A stretch of DNA of 64,000 nt from Lycorma delicatula. Its lineage: Eukaryota > Arthropoda > Insecta > Hemiptera > Fulgoridae. The position numbers and the translations under genes were made by a program. The stretch lies in the NCBI RefSeq assembly GCF_047948215.1, contig NC_134455.1, positions 73,991,689-74,055,688 on the forward strand, written 5' to 3'. The notes under the pieces were generated by a model. The model searched no databases, was not told the DNA's origin, and saw nothing but the letters and a program-made list of their open reading frames with translations. This document shows, piece after piece, positions 1-10,789 of this stretch (its first letter is position 1; every line of letters starts with the position of its first letter).

Positions 1-98
1 TTGGTCGATACGTGACTCCTTCCATCTCTATGTCGCTCTTCTTAGGTACCAGAACTAGTCGTGCCTCTTTCCAGCACGCCGGGAAACGAGAGCCCTCT
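1..98 (-). pseudogene. R1-like non-LTR retrotransposon reverse transcriptase fragment
   Basis: On the minus strand one frame reads FPACWKEARLVLVPKKSD followed shortly by TYRP. This is the conserved start of the RT domain in R1-clade LINEs, where a W-K-x-A/G motif leads into a K-rich turn and S/TYRP. The fragment runs off the window edge, so its length cannot be judged. It lies just downstream, in the same orientation, of an unrelated mariner start, so one has interrupted or been joined to the other. The assignment is by family motif only. Confidence 0.7.
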
Positions 99-339
99 AG
101 TGACACACGCTTCCGCGAAAAAGAATGCCCAGTAAACTTGGATACGGCACAAAAAAAATGTTGTTTGCAAATACAGCAAATGGTTTCAGATTGTTAATAC
201 CATCTACGAATTTTATTGTCACTCGGGGATCAAAACGGAACGCACGTTGAACGGTATTTACAGATTCACATTTTGAAAACTGCAAAACACAAAACGTTTT
301 CTGTTGAGAGGTCGCCATATTTACTATTATCGCTTTCAA
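97..339 (-). pseudogene. Mariner transposase N-terminal fragment (DUF4817-type)
   Basis: The minus frame contains MATSQQKTFCVLQFSKCESV followed by NTVQRAFR. This is the first helix-turn-helix of insect mariner-like transposases that databases label DUF4817 (typical pattern M-x-S-x-E/Q-Q/K-x-x-F-C-V-x-x-F-x-K-x-x-S-V-x-x-V-Q-R). The likely start is the internal ATG near 318. After RAFR similarity fades, and the rest of the roughly 350-residue protein, including the DDD catalytic core, is absent. The fragment is a dead remnant. Confidence 0.7.
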
Positions 340-486
340 GCGGAAGGTACAAGAATGTTTATGAGTTTTAACACAGCTTAAACTGTTTGAGTTGTTCTTT
401 CATTTCATGTATAATTAATCATGTATGTAAAATTTGCAAAATATTATGTAGCTTTAAAACTCCGATATTAATTTTGAAACACACGG

Positions 487-490
<4 letters not shown>

Positions 491-542
<52 letters not shown>
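491..542. repeat. (TA)n microsatellite
   Basis: About 26 uninterrupted TA units. The open frame of Tyr/Ile codons running through it is an artefact of the repeat. Confidence 0.97.
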
Positions 543-544
<2 letters not shown>

Positions 545-667
545 TTATGTATCTTATTTTGCTAGTAGAGCTTTTGACGAGAGTAGTTTTCATAATATAA
601 GATTTTTCAATTTTATGTACCTACAATGCTTGTAACGCAATACTAACAACTAAAAATTATACTTTCA

Positions 668-710
668 AATGTGCAAATATATTATAAAACCTATAATATA
701 TTTGCACATT
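668..710. repeat. Perfect 19-bp hairpin, 5-nt loop
   Basis: The arm aatgtgcaaatatattata at 668-686 is exactly complemented at 692-710, with loop aaacc. No terminal duplication or element structure is visible around it. It belongs to the window-wide set of short-loop inverted repeats. Confidence 0.95.
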
Positions 711-794
711 CATTACAAACGTTAAATACTTATCAGTCGATTACTCTTAATGTAATGTTCTCTAACTGAGAAAAAAACACATCATTTTCAAATT

Positions 795-1580
795 TTTTAT
801 TTTTCAAGGTAGTCATCTTGCAATTCAATACAATTAGGTCAGTAATTTTAATTTTTTAATTACTCTCCAAATGTATTTTAACCAACTCTGGAAAATAAAA
901 GGTTGTTGTGACAACCGCTTTGACCTCATCGTTTGAAATAAAGTTTCGTCCAATAAGCAATTTCTTTAGGTTTGGGACGAGGAAGTAATCACATGCAGCC
1001 TATTCCGGCTCGTGTGGAATTACTTTGAAGCTTCTTGCAGTTTTACAGCAACAACCTATGACATTTGTGCAGGCGCAGTATTGTGGTAAAAAACACTTTT
1101 TGGCAAGATGGATGTTTAGCCTGAATAGCACACTTCAGTCGGTCCAGTAGGGACGTATAATACTCCCGGCCTACAGTGTTGCCGTTTTCTAGGTACTCTA
1201 TAAGTGTTACATCGCAAGAGTCCCTTAAAACCCTACCTTTGATTTTTCTGTAAATTGAACCATTTTCGCTTCCTTTGGGGAACTTTCATCTCCTCCTGGC
1301 TACTGTTTGACCTCCTATTTGGTCTCTGTTGTGTAATGGTGAATTCATGTCTCATCTGCTGTTGCTGTTATACTTCCGCTGGGCCTCTTCCCAGCGGAAT
1401 CGCGTTTAAATAATTCTAAACACCGTTCAGAGGTGTTTAATGGAATGCATTTTCGGTCGACAACTGCGAATCACCTGGCGGGAAATGTTTTTACCCAAAA
1501 AATCATGTAAAATCTGGTGGTCACCGATCTGTCGTGGTCAGCAAGTTCTCGTACGTTCAGTCGGCGACAGTTTTGGATTT
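795..1580 (-). pseudogene. Mariner transposase relic (irritans/mauritiana-like)
   Basis: Reading minus from 1580, the frames give RRLNVRELAD (second HTH), then LELFKRD, ADET-x-IHHYTTET (first catalytic Asp block), PKGSENGSIYRKIKGRV with RDSCDVTLIEYLENGNTV (second Asp block, normally WWD/FWD-x-x-G), REYYTSLLDRLKCAIQAKHP, a degraded NTAPAQMS in place of QDNAPAHTS, and CDYFLVPNLKKLL near the end. The order and spacing match mariner transposases of about 345 residues, minus the first HTH. There are several stops and frameshifts, and the third catalytic Asp is lost. Hairpins at 1374-1399 and 1417-1439 lie between FKRD and ADET, where the family has about nine fewer bases. Confidence 0.85.
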
Positions 1581-1740
1581 TTGTGAAGATTGTTTGGTAG
1601 TAGCAACGGTTTTTGGCATCCCGAACGTCTTTAGATATAAAAAGTGCTGTATTTTATAAACCCAGCGATTTTACACATAAAAGGAAAAAGATGTGGAAAA
1701 ATTGGACGAGTGCAATGAAAAAATGATTAGATTTTTCATT

Positions 1741-1776
1741 ACGCCCGATTAACTACGATGTAAGTTAATCGGGCGT
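1741..1776. repeat. Perfect 13-bp hairpin
   Basis: acgcccgattaac (1741-1753) is complemented exactly by 1764-1776 with a 10-nt loop. It sits immediately left of the MITE starting at 1783. Confidence 0.95.
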
Positions 1777-1782
1777 ATTTTT

Positions 1783-1905
1783 ACACGATTGCCCAAAAAG
1801 GAGTGTAAATTTATTTATGGTGTTTTGTTCCACCGTAGCGGCTCACCGGCCGAACCCGCGTTGGAATCCTTACGTTTCCGGAGTGCCATAAGCTATATAA
1901 ATATG

Positions 1906-1955
<50 letters not shown>

Positions 1956-2076
1956 AAATAAATTTGAAAAGAAAATTAGACGTATACAAATTTTCACTCG
2001 CACGCTCTTTAATAATCCTACATTAGTAATTATCCTATATTAAAGAGCAATGTTTTTTTTTTTTTTGGTAGTCGTG
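1783..2076 (+). mobile_element. MITE-like element, copy 1 (TIR CACGAYTGCC family)
   Basis: The left end reads acacgattgcccaaaaagg and the right end ggtagtcgtg, an imperfect terminal inverted repeat. The interior carries ttccaccgtagcggctcac, gcgttggaatccttacgttt and cactcgcacgctctttaat. These segments recur at 62.0 kb and 62.3 kb and, inverted, at 50.4 kb and 54.9 kb. A (TA)n microsatellite occupies about 1907-1951. There is no coding capacity. The full-length copies here are about 250-400 bp, which fits a non-autonomous DNA transposon; the superfamily is unknown. Confidence 0.75.
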
Positions 2077-2079
2077 CTT

Positions 2080-3700
2080 TTTTATTTTTAATATTTATAT
2101 CTTGTTAGTAATTGTTTCACTGTCAAATGACAAGAGTTATAAATGGTCAAAAAGAGTTAAATTTAAGGGTTAATATTTTTTTGAATAAAATTCTATATGA
2201 AATAAAAAGTAGTATAACAATTTGAAAAAAGAATGGTAAATAAAATAACACAGTTTTTAAAATCTTAAAAAAGAAAATTATTACGAAATAATAAAAGATT
2301 TATGATTATTTGGTCCATAAACTTATGTAGTAATAATTATGAATCAACAAGTTGCGTGACTTTAACTCTTTTAATAAGAGAGCATTCATAAATGACTAAC
2401 GAATTAAGGCAAAGAACAAACACTGTTTTATGAATGTACTGTTTTTTAAGTATCCTAAGTACTCTTAAGTATTTTTGTAATATACTTTTTTAGTACTCTT
2501 TTTTATCTTTAAGTTGCCATTTACCATTCATATTAAAAATCCCGTGGATCATACATGTTAAAATATTTTTAGAAATAATATCATGAAATCGGTGTTTTAT
2601 TCATATTTCTTTAATTTGGTTCAACCAGTTGCATTTTAGTCTGAGAGATTTTTATGGTTTCCTTTGGCTTTAGGGAATATTTGAAAAGGTACAGTATTGA
2701 AACGTATTTTTAAACTTTTTCTTCATACTGATGTTATTCTTTCCAACATCTTATTCTTATGATCCGTTTATTGAAGACATTCGTATAACTTAATTTCAAC
2801 TTTTTTTTTTCAGTTCATGAAAAGAAAGAACTTTTTTTTTAGTTTATTAAGCTATGAATAAACGTAATAATTATGTTAAATTGTGATTGACATATCAATG
2901 TTAAGATTATTAAAAGAAAAAGTTTCAGTATAATTTACAAGTTAATGTTGTTCCTGTCAAGAACATTCAGTTTCAAAGTTATGTGGAAATAGGAAAATGG
3001 AATTCATGGATGTGAAATATAATCTGTATAGATTTAGAACTTTGTAGTTAACTTGTTACGTACATTGTTTTAATTTTTTTTTATAATGCTTAATGATTCT
3101 TGTTAATTTGTTTCTTTTAAAATTATTATGTGTTAGAAAAAGTAGAGGTTCTTTATTCAGTCCAGTTTTTTCGGTTCTTCAAAACTTATTTTCGAACAAA
3201 AAATATTGATTTTTTTTTATTCTTTTTTAAATTTAGGAGATTTATCTAATGGTTGTCATATTTCCAGACTATATCACTGGAAGATTTTTAACGAAAAATT
3301 ACGACTACACGAAAGATATATACTTAAAAAATTTGTCATCACTTTTGTTACTTATCGTTAAATTTTAATAGCGAAATGATACATAACCTGAAATACCTGA
3401 AATCATTCTAATACTCAAAATATTTCCACACAAAATTCAAGAAAATTTATTATATACTAATTCATTCTCGGGTATTAGAATATTGAATGTTGTTTCTGTT
3501 ACATTTATTTATTTTTTATGGAGACGCAGATTTTTTTACATTTTTCACTTCCTGCTTTTTTTTGTTTATTGATAGCATTATTTTTATACGTATTCTCATT
3601 TTTAAAAAATGGTATAATAAAAAAACAATCAAACATTTTTTAATTGTGCTTTTTAATTTTGATTTTGCGTATTTGAAACTTACGTACAGAAATGAAATAT
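2080..3700. other. AT-rich DNA without recognised features
   Basis: Only low-complexity A/T tracts and short open frames rich in Phe, Leu, Ile and Lys are seen, such as one at 3487-3726. Nothing resembles a protein family. Confidence 0.7.
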
Positions 3701-4000
3701 CAGAGATTAATGGTAGGCAAAACTAGACGGGACCAAATAAAGAATATAAATATGTGAGAAGTGTTGAGAGTAATGCCAGGAGAGAGATTATAGAAAGGTG
3801 TGCTTTCGAAAGAATTGGGAGTGTAATAAGAGAGAAAATATGAATAAGTTGTGTATATTCTAGGCGAAACCAGTAGGAGGAAGGACGTAAACGACGTAGG
3901 ATGGAATGGGAAAAGGCTTGTGGTGAGCAACGGTAGGTAAAAGAGAAAAATTTGGTGACATTGAAGCTGCCAACTTCGGATCAAACTGAATTTAGGATCT
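3700..4000 (+). pseudogene. Probable LINE C-terminal relic
   Basis: The plus strand gives GKTRRDQIKNINM-x-EVLRVMP, which resembles the T-R-R-D-x-I-x-N-x-x-I-x-x-x-L-x-V-x-P segment after the RT domain of many arthropod LINEs. Downstream frames are Arg/Glu-rich (EEGRKRRRMEWEKA), like the usual basic tail. Stops and frame changes are frequent. The 147-codon minus-strand frame over the same interval looks like its antisense shadow. Confidence is limited because only one motif is clear. Confidence 0.4.
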
Positions 4001-4284
4001 TTGTTGATGGCTTGACGCTGCAAAGCAGACATTATAGAAAGAGAAAAGAAAAAGAATTTGCAATCGTCAAAATAACACAAATTATGAAATAACTTACCCT
4101 TGATTTGCACAGTATATGAATAGGAAAAAATGTTTTCCTTCACTGTAATTCACACTAGATCACACTATATTCACTAGTATTATCACTAATGATCGCCCAA
4201 AACTGGTGATAGGGAGTTATTGCAAACATCGACGTTTCATTGACCCCTATAACTGACCTATAAAAAACAAAAAAACAAAAACCC

Positions 4285-4490
4285 TATGGAAAATTCCGAA
4301 AGGATATATTTGCATTAGTACGTATGCATTTTGGTCTGTTTTTCTTTTAATATATTTTTTTATATAGATCTCCGGAATGCATGAACATTAAAAGCTGAAA
4401 TTTTGTTCAAATATTTTTTGTGTACACATTGATGTCATTAAATTTTTAAATTAATCGGAGGGTAGGGTTCTTACCACCGATATAAAATTC
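4285..4490 (+). repeat. Degenerate relative of mosaic repeat R-A
   Basis: The stretch with ttgttcaaat, ttgatgtcattaaattttta and a following GGAGGGTAGGG block parallels the segment at 24020-24090 and 63280-63365 (attacttctat, cattgatgccattaaatttt, ggtcaagggggtgag). Similarity is partial and by eye. Confidence 0.35.
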
Positions 4491-4499
4491 TAACTTTTA

Positions 4500-7400
4500 T
4501 GGAGGCATTTTAGGAACTTGAAATTCGATGGAGTAGTAATATTATATGGGTTGTTTACATCGCATTGAAATTTTGAGTCGGTTGAATTTAGGTGGGAATA
4601 TTTAGCTTAATTGTTTTAGAGTTTTTGTAATAATTTCCAGAAAAATACTAAGCAAAAAATAACCCATTAGTTTTTAATAAAAACTCATGGAACTTGGAAA
4701 AAATATTCCTCTATGTACATTTTAACTTCTGTTAAATGTTGTCTCCGACACAAGAGAATACGGTTGAATGGAAAATATTTATTTTTTAGATTTTGTTTTA
4801 TATTATAATGCAGCCTAACTATTAAATGCAAGATTAGGTCAAAGTATTTCTATGTCTTAGTTACATTAAGTTTAGTACCTTTACAGACAAGTGGGTAAAG
4901 CGGTAACCAATTTCGCATCGTATTAAGATTTTTTTCTAATATCTTTAATCAAATTTTAGATATTAAGCGCGAAATTTTATTAAAATGTTTTCTTTTGTAT
5001 AAGAGTATCATACACCGGAATATTAATTTTACATAAAATAACCATTGCTATATTCGGGCGCTCTGTATAATCTATTGAAATATTATCAGAACTTTCAGAA
5101 ACACTCGTAGAAATTAATGTATAAATCTATTTTCAAAATAGTTGTACATTTTGTATTTTATCGATTTTAAATGAAAATAATAACACAGCATGAAGATAAT
5201 AATAACATGATATGAAGGGAAAGAATTTTTTTTTTTTTAATATTTTGTACGTTTTTTTTAAAATGATCATTGTTTAACCACAAACAATTTTTTAAATGAA
5301 ATGTGTTTTTTTAAAAATGAAACGCATAATTTTGTAGCTTCAGCAGATCTGTTTGTAATTATAAAAATAAGTTCACCTGTTGTTAAATATTTTGAAACTT
5401 TTTTACAGTTGTTATTCTTTAATTATAAAATCATTAGATAAAGTTTTAGATTTTTTATGAAATATAAATCTGGAAAAAAATAGAGATCTCTTCTTAAAAT
5501 TACAAGATTATTCTTGATATATCTTAAAAAATAATCCATCAAAACTAATATTATTACTGTCACTTTTTTCCACTTGAAATAAATAAAAGGAAAAATACCG
5601 ATTAGTTTGTCTTTGTTATTCATCCCCCCTCTTTGATAAATCATGGAAAATCATAAGTATTGTGATTTTGATGATATAACGCCAATTATTGAAAAAAAAA
5701 ATTTTTTTTAATTATTAGACGTTCTGAACGATTAAATTAATCGTGTTAAATTGCCAGTTTATCAATGATACCGTAGTGATATACTAAGATAACGAAAATA
5801 CAAAATATTTGGATTGCTCATTTTTATAAATTGAAAGGGAAATACAAATATATCATCAGTTAGTAAAATATTATTTAATGATAATATATATACAAAAAAT
5901 AAAAATAACAATAATAAGTTAATTATATATAATAAGTGAACATTGATTTTTGTAATATATGTTATAATGCAGTTTGCAAATTGTTTAATAGAGAAAAATA
6001 ATGATTCATAACATTACTAGCAGAATAATAAAAATAATTGCAATTAATACTGACGACTGTTGTACAGAGAATAAAGAAAGACTACTTAAGATTTTTTTTT
6101 ATTGTTTGTGGAAGAGGGCAACAAATTTTGTCTGATTTTTTGAAGCGAAACTTTTTAACGCAGACTTCGGGGATGGGGAGTCATCTGAGAAAAAACGAGC
6201 GTCACGAAAAAACGTCACACGCTAGATGATTCCCCCACTATGCTTACCGTGAGTGATCCAATACAGCTGACCATATAGTATAGAAAATAGGTGATTCAAC
6301 TTATAATAATGATTAAACTTCAATGTTATGTTTAAATTTTTCTATGTTTTATGTAAATAAATATTTTTTGTAATAGGTATATTTCATTGTTAGTTCATAT
6401 CTCTTATTAATAAAAAGTGTTGTCATTTGTGTATATTGCGTATACATTATTTTATACCATTAATAATTCATATAATATTGCGTAAGAAGCTTCGCTTCTG
6501 TCGTATGTCCACGCACCGTCGCACTCATATTAATCTTTTTTTTTCTTTCTAAAATGCATTATGTTGTAATTATTAGGTGAAAACTGTCATTTAAAAAATA
6601 TAATTTTTTGTAAACCTTTTTTACAGTAGCTTCAGTAGTGCTTTTGTAGTGCAAAATACAAACATTTTACTTGATTTTCTCGATTTATTTCAGATTGTAT
6701 TTTCGTTTGTCGTGTTTTAACTATTCATGTTTAATGGTAAGGGAAGAAACTTGACAGGATATTTGTTTCTCATCCATTTTATTTATAATGAAATGCGTGC
6801 ATATATTCTTTTATGAATATTTAACTATCCCCCAGTGATATGACTTGAATTGTTACTTGGATCCTTTGTTGAATATTAACTCAATCGTCTATCAACAATT
6901 GGATTGTTACATTGTAGTAGTAATACTACTGTACGTAGAATTAACAACAATGAAATAAAATTGAACTTTAATTGTATTGTTTGATGCAGTACTGTTGTTG
7001 ATAATTTTCTTTGAGCCTCAAGAGTATTTTCTATTAGGGGAGTTCGAAATTAGCTTATAAACTTCTTTTTTACTCATCTGATTCGTCATCGAACCATGGC
7101 CAAAGGATCACCCGTAGAGCCGACTCTTTGCATTTCAAATATTATATAATTATAACTTTTTGAAGTACCGTTTTACGGTTTACATCGAAATGTAATTAGT
7201 TTTTGTATGATGTAACGTCCGAGTTGTATTATTTTCAATTTACGATTTTTTTTTTTTAATCTGTTTTTGTAGGAACCTTGTGTCTAATTATTTATATTAT
7301 GTCTACATATATTGCCAAAAGTGTTTAGCCAAACCGCTCAACCTAAATTTTTCAAGTAGGTTATGTAAATTTAGGAAAACTGTTGGAAATGGATCCTTTT

Positions 7401-7740
7401 TACTTTCAAAAAAAAAAAAAAGAATTAATATTTAGATAAATTTTCTAAACAAAAATTTACTTGAAAAAAATTTTATTTGGTAATATCGAATGAAAGAATT
7501 CGTAATTGCTTTACGATTACACCCAGGGACGCCTGAGCTTATTTGCCGCTCCTAGAAAACTTTTTGTGGCTGCCCCATATCTTGGTACTCGCATCAGATT
7601 ACTTGAAAATTTTTATCTAATTTTATCCGAAACAAACGATCTCTATTAGAGATGAAAAGATAATATAGATTCCAAGATTTTTTATTTAGAAAAAAACTGC
7701 AGTATACATAAAGTATAAATATATTAGACAAATAAAAAAT
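4500..7740. other. AT-rich DNA without recognised features
   Basis: Homopolymer runs and short random frames only. A slightly GC-richer patch at 6160-6260 and the small palindromic agaagcttcgcttct near 6486 have no recognised identity. Confidence 0.65.
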
Positions 7741-7754
7741 ACAAATTTAAAAAC

Positions 7755-8285
7755 ATGTAGCATTCTTTGATACAATATCTTTCAATAGTTGTGCAATATT
7801 AAGAGAGTTTTAACTATTTGATTCTCTTGAAATGGTAGCTATTCGTGACAACCGACTTTGAGAAATTATGCTTCTCAAGTAACTTGTTTATTTTCAGTTT
7901 GGAAAACTTTTCTCTCCTGTTGATCTGGCACAGGTATCTTTAAAAGATTTCTAGAGCTACAACAAAATTCGACCGCTAAATTATTTAGTAGAATAGATAC
8001 CAGTATTTCTGTTGATGGCTTGTTCTGTGTGAGAAGGTCCGTTAAAGCTAACCATTCATTGTAGAGTTCAGTACCATCAATGTCGGCGTCTGTATTTTCA
8101 CTCAAAGCTATGTAAAAGCTTTGGCAGTGTTGGAAATGATGTTGTTTCTTAAAACTTTTGTTTAATTCACAATGACGTATAAAAACATGAATCAGTGTGT
8201 TCATTTAATTGACAAAATCTTTCTTCTAGTGATTCGTAAACAACGTCCAATGTGTGAAAGAACCATTCTATTGAATTTATCTTCG
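7755..8285 (-). pseudogene. hAT transposase C-terminal relic (ZMYM1/TTF-type group)
   Basis: Minus frames read EWFFHTLDVVYESLEERF then CQLNEH, followed by CQSFYIALSENTDADIDGTE and LYNEW, then EKFSKLKINKLLEKHNFSKS, and finally a scrambled SLNIAQLLKDIVSKNAT. This follows the C-terminal half of the large hAT-like proteins annotated as zinc finger MYM-type 1-like or TTF-type: the Y/F-x-x-x-x-D-x-x-x-x-x-L-x-x-R-F segment, the SDIDxxEL acidic motif, and the hAT dimerisation domain ER-x-FSKLK-x-I-K. At least three frameshifts split it, and the BED finger and catalytic region are missing. Confidence 0.75.
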
Positions 8286-8373
8286 GCTTAATAATATTAG
8301 TCTTATATTCATAATTGTTTTCTGCTTGATGTTATCGCTACATAAGCTTGAAACTTGTATGGAAATGGAATTT

Positions 8374-8470
8374 TGTACCGTATGAAAAATGCCATGTTTG
8401 AGCGGGATTCGAACCCGGAAACTCCAGAAGAAAGGCCGAAACGCTACCGCTTCGCCTCGGAGATCGGCAA
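8374..8470 (-). repeat. tRNA-derived SINE (family 2) copy
   Basis: On the minus strand the head reads GCCGATCTCCGAGGCG, A-box-like AGCGGTAGCGTTTCGG, the anticodon-loop position with CTTTCTT, B-box GGTTCGAATCCC and the family tail GGCATTTTTCATACG. The 3' acceptor half does not pair with the 5' half, so this is not a working tRNA. It is the first of nine related copies. Confidence 0.85.
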
Positions 8471-9545
8471 AGAAATTAAATTGCGTTTTAATTTCTCTTG
8501 ACCCGATTTTTTTGATGGGCTCGAAATTTGGGCTCTACATTTAATTTTCTCCAAGCGTACCTGTTTTGTTTTCAATATTTTCAAACCGATTATTTGTACG
8601 AATATCTTTCAAAATATATGTAAATGTACACAGAACATGCGAGGAAAGATTATTCAGTCACACCAATAAATTGATTACGAAACACTAGTGATAAGAGTGA
8701 AGGTATGATTTAAGACAAAATTTTCTCGTAGATCGATTTAAGAGATTTAAAAGTGTTTTTCTCTTATGAATCGTTGTTTGAAGGTAGTTAATAATCTCGT
8801 GTTACGCAGTATAATAAACTTACTCTTAAACTATATACAGTAAATAAGACGCAGAAAAATATTATTAATATTAATAGTATTTCTTACTATGATATATATG
8901 ATATGATATACTCATGTATAATGAAGTATATAAAACGTTTTCATCTTCTACTGTTAGTCGGCTACTATTGCAAAACAAGTTAATAAACTCGTTTGACGAC
9001 CCAGTTGTTCATCTTTTTTATTTTTTTATTTCGATAGCAAGATCAAATTGCTATCTAATCAAAGTTTTTTAAATATTTCTTTACTAAAAGGTTGTTTTTT
9101 TTCTGTTCATGATTGTTAATATTAGTTTATTGATGGCTTGTTATGTAGTAACAAACCTTTTATTTATCGTAAAGAGAGTTTATTTCTATGATGTCAACTC
9201 TTTAGACGAGCTGACAACTACAAAAAATGCTAAAAATTTATAATTATACGTTAGGTACATTTTACTGATGGTTTAGATGGTATAAAATTTGTTCATCGAT
9301 TTCACATGTTGGTTTCTCTTGAACTGGTGTATGATAATTTTGAAATCTCAAGATTTTCTTATTCAGCATTATTAATCCGAGATTCGTGGAATGGCGTGTT
9401 GCATTGTGTTGAATGACAGAACGTAACGAGTGATCGTAAAGTCCCACAATGCAAATGACAAAAAATTGATTTTTAGAAAACCTTTTTATTAGTTTTTTAT
9501 TCATTTACAAAATAATATTAACATTTACAAAAGTATTTCTTACAA
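8471..9545. other. AT-rich DNA; unassigned downstream flank of mariner
   Basis: No family match. An 80-codon minus-strand open frame at 9262-9504 lies just beyond the stop of the outer mariner and may be its 3' untranslated part. I do not recognise its sequence. Confidence 0.5.
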
Positions 9546-9548
9546 GTT

Positions 9549-9782
9549 TATAATAAGTGTTGGAAATGTCCACCATGATTTTCAACCCATGCATCACCTT
9601 TTTTTTTCATTGTGTGCGTCCTTTTTCAGTGTATAACAGTGATATTTGATATGCAGTCCTCAATATTTGTTTAAGTTCATCACGTGTATGTGGGTTGTTT
9701 GAATATAAATTATCTTCCAAAAAGCCCCACAAATGAAAATCGGGAGGATTCAAACAATCCAAATGTGTAAAAAAAAATCCAC
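9549..9782 (-). pseudogene. Outer DUF4817-type mariner, C-terminal piece
   Basis: The minus frame reads LNPPDFHLWGFLEDNLYSNN then PHTRDELKQILR, and after a frameshift DAWVENHGGHFQHLL and a stop. This is the mariner C-terminus: P-D-x-x-P-x-D-F-x-L-W-G-x-x-K/E-D, a D-E-L-K helix, and the terminal G-G-H-F-Q/E-H. The third catalytic Asp lies upstream of this motif and is not present. The piece is cut off at 9783 by the inverted end of a second mariner. Its N-terminal partner lies on the far side at 10665-10787. Confidence 0.8.
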
Positions 9783-9784
9783 TA

Positions 9785-10662
9785 CGAGCGTCTGCGCAAA
9801 AAATAACCAAACTTTTTTAATTACGCGCCTACGGAGATATTTAGTGACGTGCAGTTGGCAGCATTGTGTTACCTTCTCTGTAACCACATGTTCTAGGATT
9901 GTCTCTTTTAGTTTTTGTGTTATTGTTGTTTAAGTACAACATGTTTAAGCGTTAATAGCGATTTTTGTAATGTGCGATTTTTTTACGATTGAACTTTTGT
10001 CTCAATGTCGTATTCGTTACGATTCTTTCCATGAATGTTTCATCGTCATCGGCTCGTTCAAGAAGTTGCTGGCAATTGTCCACGCAGTATTCTTTCTGCT
10101 GTTCAGTCATTAAAGAAGGAACAAACTTTGCCGCTACTCGATGCATGTTGAATTTTTCAGTCAAAATGTCATGGCAAGATCCAATCGTAATATTAACACT
10201 TTCTGCAAGTTCTCTGACAGTCAGTTAGAAATTTGCATACACCAGATAGTTGATTTTCTGAACGTGGGTGTCATCAGTTGAAGTCGAAGGCCTTTTTGGT
10301 CGAGGATCATCAATAATTGATTGACGACCACTTTTAAATCGTTCAAACCATTGGCAGCATTGCGTACGACCACGCATCATCTCCGTAAGCTTGTTTCAAA
10401 ACTTGAAAAGCTTCTGTGAAAGTTTTCTCCAGTTTCACGCAGATCTTTAGGTTGTATCGTTGCTCCCAAAAACGTACATTACAAAAATCGCTACTAATAC
10501 TTGCACGTTGCGCTCAAATAACACGAAAACTAAATCAGATAAACAAATCCAAGAACATGTGGTTACAGAGGAGGTTATGCGGAACACAGTACTGCCAACC
10601 GCACGTCACTAAATATTTCCGTTGGCGCGTAATTAAAAGTTCGGTTATTTTTTGAGACCTCG
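9785..10662 (-). mobile_element. Nested mariner element with about 190-bp terminal inverted repeats
   Basis: The left end (from 9785, cgagcgtctgcgcaaaaaat) and right end (to 10662, attttttgagacctcg) are inverted copies. Similarity continues inward to about 9976 and 10473, including aattacgcgcc, gtgacgtgcagttggcagca and acattacaaaaatcgct. TA flanks both sides (9783-9784 and 10663-10664), as expected for mariner. Outside the TA pairs a further 8-bp inverted match (aaatccac / gtggattt) is present. The 878-bp length implies internal deletion, since full mariners are about 1.3 kb plus long TIRs. It sits inside an older DUF4817-type mariner. Confidence 0.85.
9960..10480 (-). pseudogene. Mariner transposase N-terminal domain, catalytic core deleted
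   Basis: Minus frames give LKICVKLEKTFTEAFQVLKQ and AYGDDA, then CCQWFERFKSGRQSIIDDPR, PKRPST, LTVRELAESVNITIGSCHDI, and LTEKFNMHRVAAKFVPSLMT followed by EQQKEYCVDNCQQLLERA. This is both helix-turn-helix motifs and the linker of a mauritiana-like mariner transposase. After RIVT the GDETW block is missing; a shifted YDIETKVQS follows and then the 3' TIR begins. All three catalytic aspartates are therefore gone. The reading frame has one stop before LTVREL and shifts. Coding lies wholly between the long TIRs. Confidence 0.85.
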
Positions 10663-10664
10663 TA

Positions 10665-10787
10665 GTGGATTTGTTTGGTACATTAGCATATGGAAAAACT
10701 TTTAAAAAATCTTCGTGACACTTCACGTACGATTTCGATGTGCAGTAACTCAACATCAAAGACGCGTTGCTCGTGCGTAAAAGACAT
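10665..10787 (-). pseudogene. Outer DUF4817-type mariner, N-terminal piece
   Basis: From the ATG at 10787 the minus strand reads MSFTHEQRVFDVE, then in a shifted frame SYCTSKSYVKCHEDFLKVFP and YANVPNKST. These match the start of DUF4817-type transposases (M-S-F-T-x-E-Q-R-V-F-x-V-E, followed by F-P-x-x-x-V-P-N-K-S-T-I). The frame then enters the TIR of the nested mariner. About 240 residues between this piece and its C-terminal partner are missing, so the host copy was deleted as well as interrupted. Confidence 0.8.
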
Positions 10788-10789
10788 TG

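Noticed and set aside
387..635. 82-codon plus-strand open frame
   Set aside because: It runs through the (TA)n tract, giving alternating Tyr/Ile, and has no motif.
1789..2043. 84-codon plus-strand open frame
   Set aside because: It lies inside a MITE and crosses its TA microsatellite.
3700..4143. 147-codon minus-strand open frame
   Set aside because: It is low-complexity, and the plus strand carries a LINE-like motif over the same bases, so it is probably a shadow.
9262..9504. 80-codon minus-strand open frame as a gene
   Set aside because: It lies in the downstream flank of a mariner and has no motif; it was left as unassigned.
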